Of a DNA stretch of 64,000 nucleotides, positions 58,539-64,000 are shown piece after piece. Within the stretch, counting starts at the first letter, position 1, and each line of letters opens with the position of its first letter. A program made the position numbers and the translations under genes. The notes under the pieces were generated by a model. The model was not told the DNA's origin, searched no databases, and saw only the letters and a program-made list of their open reading frames with translations. This stretch comes from Rohdeia mirabilis (lineage in GTDB: Bacteria > Planctomycetota > UBA1135 > GCA-002686595), in NCBI GenBank assembly GCA_007750655.1, contig CP036290.1, positions 992,001 through 1,056,000 of the forward strand. Direction: 5' to 3'.

Positions 58539-59786
58539 TCAGCCGCCGCTGGACCCGGCTTCGCCTTCGTTGGGCGCTTCGGTCGCGCCTTCGCCGCCCG
58601 AGTCACCGCCGCCCGAGTCACCGCCGCCCGGTGCCTCGACGGGCTCTTCCGCCGGTACTTCCGCCGGTTCTTCCGGCAGCGGCGCGAGCAGCTCCTCGAG
58701 CGGCGTCCAGTAGCCGGCCGCCGTGCCCGCTGGCACCTCGAACCACCAGCCGTCCAGGCGTGCGTTCAACTCGTCCGCGCGCGTGCGGGCGGCGGCGAGA
58801 TCGCGCTCGGGCGCCGCCGGCGATGCGGGGCCCGCTCCATCTTCGACCACGTCGGCGTGGTAGCGGATCCACGTCGGACCCGGCACGCCGTCGACGTCGC
58901 TCGCAAGCCGTGCGAGTCGCGCCTCGAGGCGCAGGCCCTCGTAGGTCTCGAGGTCGAAGCGCGCGTACTCGACGTGGCTGCCGGCGGCCGCCGACTCGAA
59001 CGACGTCGTGCCTTGCACGTCGGCCGCCGTCAGGTTGCCAGCGGTGCGCGCGAGCCCCGACCACTTCCACTCCTCGCCGGGCACGCGGCCTTCGGGCAGA
59101 GGCGCGAGTTCGAAGCCGAACCCCTGCGGATCGTCGCGGCGCAGGGAGTAGCCCTGATCCGGGCGCTCCTCGAAGGCGATCGTCACGCGTCGCACCTCGG
59201 AGGTCGGGATCGCCACGGCGCGCGCGTCGAACCACCAGGTGGCGGACGTCGGGCGCGGGATGCGACCGTTCGCGACCCAGCACTGGTCGTCGCCCGGACG
59301 GCGCACGAACAGGGCATCGCCGCTGCGCGAGGTGTCGGCGCTGCCGAGCAGGATCTCGGCCGGAGCGTCGCCGCCCGCCAGTTCCACGCGCACCAGAACG
59401 GCTTCTTCGCCGCCGTCGCTCGGGGCCACGAGACCGACGCGCGCGTGCTTGTCCGCGCGCGCGGTTCCCGGCTCCGTCAGGCGCAGGGTCTGCAGGCCGC
59501 GCATCAGCTCGCCGACGCGGTCCGTGCGCGCCGGATAGCCGTCCTTCGCCGGCAGGATCCACCGTGCGCCGCGGCGCTCGATGCGCACCGACCCGTCGCG
59601 ATCCGTGAGTTCGACCGCGACGAGCTCCTCGGAGGCGAGGTTCTCGAGTTCCGGCAGTGCGGGCTCGCCCGCGAGGGGGTCGGCGTCGTTCGCGTAGCTG
59701 CTGGACTCGCGACTGGTGATGTACAGGGCGGCCGAGCCCAGCACGACCAGGGCGCCGGCCATGAATGCGATCGTTCTGGAAGCCAT
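58539..59786 (-). CDS. DUF4340-family membrane-anchored protein
   Basis: The 415-residue protein has one N-terminal membrane helix (IAFMAGALVVLGSAALYI) and beta-rich DUF4340 domains with VELTDRDGSVRIERRGARWIL and repeated strand patterns, ending in an acidic/Gly-rich tail. DUF4340 proteins accompany Gld-type ABC exporters in many bacteria and are thought to be accessory subunits outside the cytoplasm. It is the last gene of the four-gene operon. The tail contains GGGDS repeats encoded by a 15-bp repeat. The start is ATG at 59786. Confidence 0.85.
   Translation of the reverse strand: MASRTIAFMAGALVVLGSAALYITSRESSSYANDADPLAGEPALPELENLASEELVAVELTDRDGSVRIERRGARWILPAKDGYPARTDRVGELMRGLQTLRLTEPGTARADKHARVGLVAPSDGGEEAVLVRVELAGGDAPAEILLGSADTSRSGDALFVRRPGDDQCWVANGRIPRPTSATWWFDARAVAIPTSEVRRVTIAFEERPDQGYSLRRDDPQGFGFELAPLPEGRVPGEEWKWSGLARTAGNLTAADVQGTTSFESAAAGSHVEYARFDLETYEGLRLEARLARLASDVDGVPGPTWIRYHADVVEDGAGPASPAAPERDLAAARTRADELNARLDGWWFEVPAGTAAGYWTPLEELLAPLPEEPAEVPAEEPVEAPGGGDSGGGDSGGEGATEAPNEGEAGSSGG
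58592..58631 (-). repeat. 15-bp tandem repeat in DUF4340 tail
   Basis: Two identical 15-bp units at 58592-58606 and 58607-58621, plus a partial third, encode GGGDS in the C-terminal tail. Confidence 0.8.
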
Positions 59787-59845
59787 GGTGCTCGTTCTGC
59801 GGTGGGGGTGCTGCGTTCGGTGGCGAGTGGGGGAGCGGGCCGCGG

Positions 59846-61714
59846 TCAGCGCGACGGGTTGGCGCGCTTGCGGCGCAGCAGCCACACGATCAGTCCACCC
59901 AGGACCACCACCAGCGGCATGGTCAGGATGTTGATCGCTTTGACGCGCCGCCCGAGGGCTTCCTCGTCGCGTTGGAGGTCGTACTTCACGCGCCGCAGTT
60001 CCTTGCGCGTGGCGTCGCGCACCTCGTAGGCACGCGCGAGCTCCTCCTCGAGTTCGGGGGTCAGGAGCACCGTCGCGCCGCCACCCTGGTCCGCGGCGAT
60101 CTGTTCGATGCGACCGTTCACGTCGTCGAGTTCCTTCTCGAGCCGCGTCTGCTCGGCGTCCAGTTCGGCGCTGGCCGCGAGGCGCAGCTCGCGCACCACC
60201 TCGAACGGCCGGTCGAACGTGCCGCGCGCGCGCAGACCGATCAGGGCGTCGCCGCCGCCGAGCTGTTCGGCCGCGTTGAGCACGAGGTCGGGGTTCTCGC
60301 GCAGCTTGCTGACGCCGAACAGCGAGCGTCCCAGCCACAACCCGTCGAACAACAGGTCCGCATCGGCAACGACGATCGCTTCGAACGGGCGCGTGGAGGC
60401 GGCCACGTGTCCGGGCGGGAGGGCACGTTGCACCGACCCTTCGTCCTCGGTTCCGGCCTCGCCATCGCCGTCGACCGCGTACCCCTCGGGGAAGGCCGTC
60501 GAGATGGGGCCGGACAGCCGCGCCACGAGCGTGAACGGCTCGCCCGACGGCACGAAGTTGGCGAGCATGTCGCTCGGGTCGAGCACGCGAACGTTCGCCG
60601 CCTTGTCGAGTAGGCCGGCGTCGTCGGTCGTCGTGACGAGCGGCGTGAACGTCGTCGTCGCGCCCTCGACCTGGGTCAGCGATCCGGGCGTGAACAGCTC
60701 GACGTCCGACAGCCGCGCGGTGACCGGATCGCTCTCGTCGACCACGCTGCTGTCGATGCGCATGGACACGAGCACCGGTCCGCCCTCGTCCATCCGCGCG
60801 AGCGTGCGGTCGGCCACGAAGTCGTCCACGTCGAGTTCGACGCCCCAGGTCGCGAGCAACGGGCCGAGGTCGGACCCGCCGGGCACGCCGCCCTGGCTCG
60901 CGGCGCCGGTGTCCACGGCGCAGAACGGGTCGACGAGCGCCAGGATGCGACCGCCGCCGAGTGCGTACTGGTCGATGGCGTAGAGCGTCCTCTCCGACAG
61001 CCCGTTCGGGTGCACGAGCATCAGCACGTCCACGTCCGGGGCGATCGCGGTGGTGTCGGTGTCGATCGTGCGCAGGTCGAACTGGCGGCGGAGCAGCGGC
61101 ACGATCTGCCACTCGGGCGCGCCCTGTTGGCCGGGCTGTGCGGCCGGCGCGCCCATGAGCGGCAGGTCGGTCATCAGACCCAGCACGGGCTTGCCGGCGT
61201 CGTCGAGCGCGACGAGGCGCTGCGCGATCTCGTACTCGAGGAAGACCTCGTCGTTCCGGTTGAACGCGGGGATCGTCTCGACGTCGCCGACCGAGTTGCG
61301 CATGACCAGGCCGAAGAAGCCCTGCACGTCGCCGCGCTGTAGCGCCACCCGCTGGAGGCCGGCGAGCGCGGCCGCGTCCTCGGCCTCGCTGAACTCGAGC
61401 GGGTCGAAGCGCTCGAGGATCAGCTTGCCCTTGGAGGCGCGCACGAAGCCGTCGAGGACGTCCTCCACGCGGCGCATGAACGCCCCGATCGTGGGGGTCG
61501 CGTCGCGCAACTCGCGGCTGGCGTAGTACTCGAGGCGGATCGGCTCGTCGAGGCCGCGTGCGATGTCCTTCGCCCCTTTCGACAGGGTGTAGAGCTTGTC
61601 CTCCGTCAGGTCGAGGCGTGCGCCACTGAACTTGGTCGAGGTCAGCACGTTGACGGCCCCGAAGAGGGCGGCGGCCAGTCCGGCGCCGACGATCAGCTTG
61701 GTTCTGGTGTCCAT
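59846..61714 (-). CDS. gldG: GldG-like ABC exporter accessory protein
   Basis: The 622-residue protein starts with a membrane helix (LIVGAGLAAALFGAVNVL) and the GldG motif DLTEDKLYTLSKGAKDIARGLDEP. It has a DUF7088/GldG periplasmic domain, a helical coiled section with EKELDDVNGRIEQIAAD, and a C-terminal membrane helix (LTMPLVVVLGGLIVWLLRRKR). It works with the adjacent permease and ATPase. In Bacteroidota the Gld system serves gliding; here its role is not known. Confidence 0.88.
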   Translation of the reverse strand: MDTRTKLIVGAGLAAALFGAVNVLTSTKFSGARLDLTEDKLYTLSKGAKDIARGLDEPIRLEYYASRELRDATPTIGAFMRRVEDVLDGFVRASKGKLILERFDPLEFSEAEDAAALAGLQRVALQRGDVQGFFGLVMRNSVGDVETIPAFNRNDEVFLEYEIAQRLVALDDAGKPVLGLMTDLPLMGAPAAQPGQQGAPEWQIVPLLRRQFDLRTIDTDTTAIAPDVDVLMLVHPNGLSERTLYAIDQYALGGGRILALVDPFCAVDTGAASQGGVPGGSDLGPLLATWGVELDVDDFVADRTLARMDEGGPVLVSMRIDSSVVDESDPVTARLSDVELFTPGSLTQVEGATTTFTPLVTTTDDAGLLDKAANVRVLDPSDMLANFVPSGEPFTLVARLSGPISTAFPEGYAVDGDGEAGTEDEGSVQRALPPGHVAASTRPFEAIVVADADLLFDGLWLGRSLFGVSKLRENPDLVLNAAEQLGGGDALIGLRARGTFDRPFEVVRELRLAASAELDAEQTRLEKELDDVNGRIEQIAADQGGGATVLLTPELEEELARAYEVRDATRKELRRVKYDLQRDEEALGRRVKAINILTMPLVVVLGGLIVWLLRRKRANPSR

Positions 61715-61739
61715 GGGTTCTTCGTGGGTGCCAGGTCGG

Positions 61740-62483
61740 TCAGGAGGCCTTGACGTGGGCGACGAGCAGCGTGTTGACGTAGAGCGCCGCCGCGATCAAC
61801 GAGCCGAAGAACACCACCGACGGCAGTTCGACCACGCCGCGCTGCAGTCCCGAGAAGTGCGTCATGAAGCCGATGCTCCGCACGAGCTGTCCGAAGACCT
61901 CGGGCAGGTACGCGTCGATCACTCCGGTGATGAACGGGAAGTCGGCCAGGATGAACACGAAGCCGACGGTCGCCGTCACGACGAAGGCGATGACCTGGTT
62001 CTTCGTGCAGGCCGAGACCATCGAACCGATCGCGAGGAAGGCGCCGGACATCAGGAAGCTGCCGAGGTAGCCGGTCACGATCGTGCCGTGGTCCGGGTCG
62101 CCGAGGTACGCCACCGTGATCCAGATGGGGAAGGTGAGCGCCAGCGCGACCCCGCAGAACGCCCAGGCCGCCAGGTACTTGCCGAGGACCGCTTGGGTCT
62201 CGGTGATCGGCAGGGTCATCAGGAGTTCGATCGTTCCGTTGCGTCGCTCCTCGGACCACAGGCGCATCGAGATGGCCGGAACGAGGAACAGGTAGAGCCA
62301 GATGTTGAACGAGAAGAACGACTCCAGGTTGGCCTGGCCGCCCTCGTAGAACTGGCCGAGGAACTGGCTGAGGAAGCCCGCCAGCAGCAGGAAGACGACC
62401 AGGAAGACGTAGGCCACGGGCGTCGCGAAGTAGCTGCGCAGTTCGCGCTTGCCCACGACCCACAGGTTGCGTGCGCCACTCAT
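61740..62483 (-). CDS. gldF: GldF-like ABC permease
   Basis: The 247-residue inner-membrane permease has six hydrophobic segments and the ABC-2 landmarks MRLWSEERRNGTIELLMTLPI, TETQAVLGKYLAAW and the C-terminal LYVNTLLVAHVK. The start ATG overlaps the ATPase stop as ATGA, so they are coupled. The substrate is unknown. It is followed by the GldG-like gene after about 25 bp. Confidence 0.9.
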   Translation of the reverse strand: MSGARNLWVVGKRELRSYFATPVAYVFLVVFLLLAGFLSQFLGQFYEGGQANLESFFSFNIWLYLFLVPAISMRLWSEERRNGTIELLMTLPITETQAVLGKYLAAWAFCGVALALTFPIWITVAYLGDPDHGTIVTGYLGSFLMSGAFLAIGSMVSACTKNQVIAFVVTATVGFVFILADFPFITGVIDAYLPEVFGQLVRSIGFMTHFSGLQRGVVELPSVVFFGSLIAAALYVNTLLVAHVKAS

Positions 62484-63454
62484 CGGACGGCCTCCTCGGT
62501 GGTGCGACCGACGGTGCTGCGCTCGCCGCGTGCCGGTGCACCGGTGAGCTCGCGGAAGACCTCGTCGAGTCGGCCTTCGAGCGGGGTCAGTTCGGACAGG
62601 TCGAAGCCGTGCTCGCGGCAGGTCGCGTAGATGGCGTCGGCCGGGCTCGCGCCGCCGGCGGCGAGGCAGATCAGCGCCCCGTCCTCGTCCTCGATCGCGC
62701 TCACGGACGCCAACTCGGCCAACGTGGCGCGCGCGGCGCCCGCGCGTCCGGCGTCGACCAGTCGCACCCGTACCGCGCCGTGCCGCGGGTCCTTGGCGCG
62801 CAGGTCGGCCGGCGTCCCGTCGGCCACGAGCCGACCCTTCGCCATCACCGTCGCGCGCGTGCAGACCGCGTCGACCTCCTCGAGGATGTGTGTGGACAGG
62901 ACGATCGCCTTCCCCTCGCTCATCTCCGCGATCAGCCGGCGCACCTCGAACTTCTGGTTGGGGTCGAGACCGTCCGTGGGCTCGTCGAGCACCAGCACGT
63001 CCGGGTCGTGGAGGATCGCCTGGGCCAGACCGACGCGGCGCTTGAAGCCCTTCGACAGGTTCTCGATCGGCTTGTGGAGCACGCTCTCGAGCTGCACGCG
63101 CTCGACCGCGCGACCGACCGCGGCGCGCCGGGCCGCGCGATCCATGCCGCGCGCCTGGGCCGCGAAGTCGAGCAGCTCCGCCGGGGTCATGTCGGGCCAG
63201 GCGGGCGCGCCCTCCGGCAGGTAGCCGAGCAGGCGCTGGGCCGCGATGCGATCCTCACCCACGTCGAGGCCGCACACGCACGCGCGACCGGAGGTGGGGG
63301 CGAGGAAGCCGGTCACCATGCGCATGGTGGTCGTCTTCCCGGCACCGTTCGGTCCGAGGAAGCCAAGGACTTCGCCACGCGCCACGTCCAGATCCACGCC
63401 GTCGACGGCGGTGAACGGGCCGAAGCGCTTGACGAGACTGCGGATCTCGATCAT
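62480..63454 (-). CDS. gldA: GldA-like ABC transporter ATP-binding protein
   Basis: The 324-residue ATPase has Walker A GPNGAGKTT, signature NLSKGFKRRVGLAQA, Walker B VLVLDEPTDGLDP and the switch His in LSTHIL. A C-terminal domain of about 100 residues is typical of these exporters. The start is ATG at 63454, where the IRSLVKRFG start fits. It heads the gldA-gldF-gldG-DUF4340 operon, and its stop overlaps the gldF start. Names are by analogy with the Bacteroidota system. Confidence 0.9.
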   Translation of the reverse strand: MIEIRSLVKRFGPFTAVDGVDLDVARGEVLGFLGPNGAGKTTTMRMVTGFLAPTSGRACVCGLDVGEDRIAAQRLLGYLPEGAPAWPDMTPAELLDFAAQARGMDRAARRAAVGRAVERVQLESVLHKPIENLSKGFKRRVGLAQAILHDPDVLVLDEPTDGLDPNQKFEVRRLIAEMSEGKAIVLSTHILEEVDAVCTRATVMAKGRLVADGTPADLRAKDPRHGAVRVRLVDAGRAGAARATLAELASVSAIEDEDGALICLAAGGASPADAIYATCREHGFDLSELTPLEGRLDEVFRELTGAPARGERSTVGRTTEEAVR

Positions 63455-63867
63455 CGCGACAGACGTCGGGGGGTCGGTGGGTCGGGGAGAGCGCGAACCG
63501 GAGGGTGGCAGGACCGACGGCGACCGTCGGTGCGTGGCGGCGAGGGTGATCACCCAAGCCTTCCGTGGCGTTGGTGGACGCCGATCTGTGCGCCCGCTCC
63601 CTACGACCCTTCGGAAGCGGCGTTGGCCCACGCAGGGGCCGAGGACGCAGGTTGTAGCGCCGTCGGCGGAGGGCCTCAAGGATGGTCCGAGCGCGGCTCC
63701 TCCCACCCGTGGAGCGAGCCGTCCCATCGGTGGCGGTGCGCCGGCGGCTCTTGACTGGCCTCCTTCGATGCCGTTCCATCTTCGCCCCAAGTCGGGCGGA
63801 CGATCCGCACGACCCCCCTGGGTGCCGCACACGGACGGTCGCCCGCCATCAGATTCCTCGACTCTTC
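63455..63867. other. 413-bp divergent spacer
   Basis: The gap lies between the gldA-like gene (minus) and a partial exported protein gene (plus), and should hold both promoters. I see no terminator, RNA gene or convincing small ORF. Confidence 0.35.
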
Positions 63868-64000
63868 ATGTCCATCCTCCTCACGCTCCTCGCGCCGCTG
63901 GCCTTCGCCGCGCCGACCGAGGCCTCCGCGCCCGCCGCGCCGATCTACGGTGCGCCGCGCGCGATCGCTCCCTCCAGCCTCCAGGACGAGGTCGTCTCCG
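63868..64000 (+). CDS. Partial exported protein (5' end only)
   Basis: The first 44 residues are visible: a signal peptide (MSILLTLLAPLAFAAPTEA) and an Ala/Pro-rich start of the mature protein. The gene runs off the window. The function cannot be determined. Confidence 0.6.
   Translation, partial: MSILLTLLAPLAFAAPTEASAPAAPIYGAPRAIAPSSLQDEVVS

Noticed and set aside
58857..60029. Long plus-strand frame opposite the DUF4340 gene
   Set aside because: It is fully antisense to a conserved protein and has no recognisable domain or ribosome site.

Overview
Very GC-rich bacterial chromosome with tightly packed genes, many 4-bp ATGA/GTGA stop-start overlaps and few strong Shine-Dalgarno sites. The gene mix suggests a planctomycete-like bacterium. 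It includes secreted FG-GAP and multihaem proteins, several HEAT-repeat exoproteins with a WxxWW motif, a Gld-type ABC system with a DUF4340 protein, a YdjY-like exoprotein, a class II photolyase and an Isc system rather than Suf. That assignment is inference from gene content; no rRNA or marker-gene search was possible.

Layout. 1-3.9 kb: a minus-strand cluster of a GlgA-like protein, a ROK sugar kinase and an ABC-2 exporter (ATPase plus partial permease). 4.2-6.9 kb: an M48 lipoprotein protease divergent from gpmI. 7-12.4 kb: a complete iscR-iscS-iscU-iscA-hscB-hscA operon on the minus strand. 12.8-16.1 kb: small zinc-ribbon protein, thioesterase, two membrane proteins and dprA. 16.2-18.2 kb: two tandem HEAT paralogues. 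18.4-24 kb: clpC, an McsA-like UVR protein, murD and a PEGA lipoprotein. 24.2-24.5 kb: two tRNA-Ser genes. 24.7-27.6 kb: TonB receptor overlapping tonB. 27.6-35.1 kb: bifunctional nuclease domain protein, ReAV-type asparaginase, NAD(P)HX dehydratase, a giant HEAT-like exoprotein, a variant ThyX and a YdjY-like protein. 35.1-41.3 kb: HEAT protein, then two photolyases in tandem. 41.4-50.6 kb: surface proteins, including a seven-repeat propeller and a nine-haem cytochrome, then a receiver-DUF3052 fusion. 50.6-58.5 kb: M1 peptidase, inositol-phosphate synthase, M3 peptidase, small methyltransferase and membrane proteins. 58.5-63.5 kb: Gld-type ABC operon. The window ends in the start of another secreted protein.

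How the genes work together. The isc operon makes Fe-S clusters, and IscR itself carries cluster cysteines. ClpC and the McsA-like protein are a probable protein quality-control pair. The two photolyases would repair different UV lesions, one of them using an Fe-S cluster. TonB and its receptor handle outer-membrane uptake. The nine-haem cytochrome and the propeller protein look extracellular.

Most notable signals: a GlgA homologue lacking several catalytic residues; a ThyX whose RHR signature is replaced and split by an insertion; an Fe-S photolyase fused to a DUF3253-like domain; a nine-haem exocytochrome; and in-frame 15-bp minisatellites in unrelated genes. I found no CRISPR array, prophage, insertion sequence or defence island.
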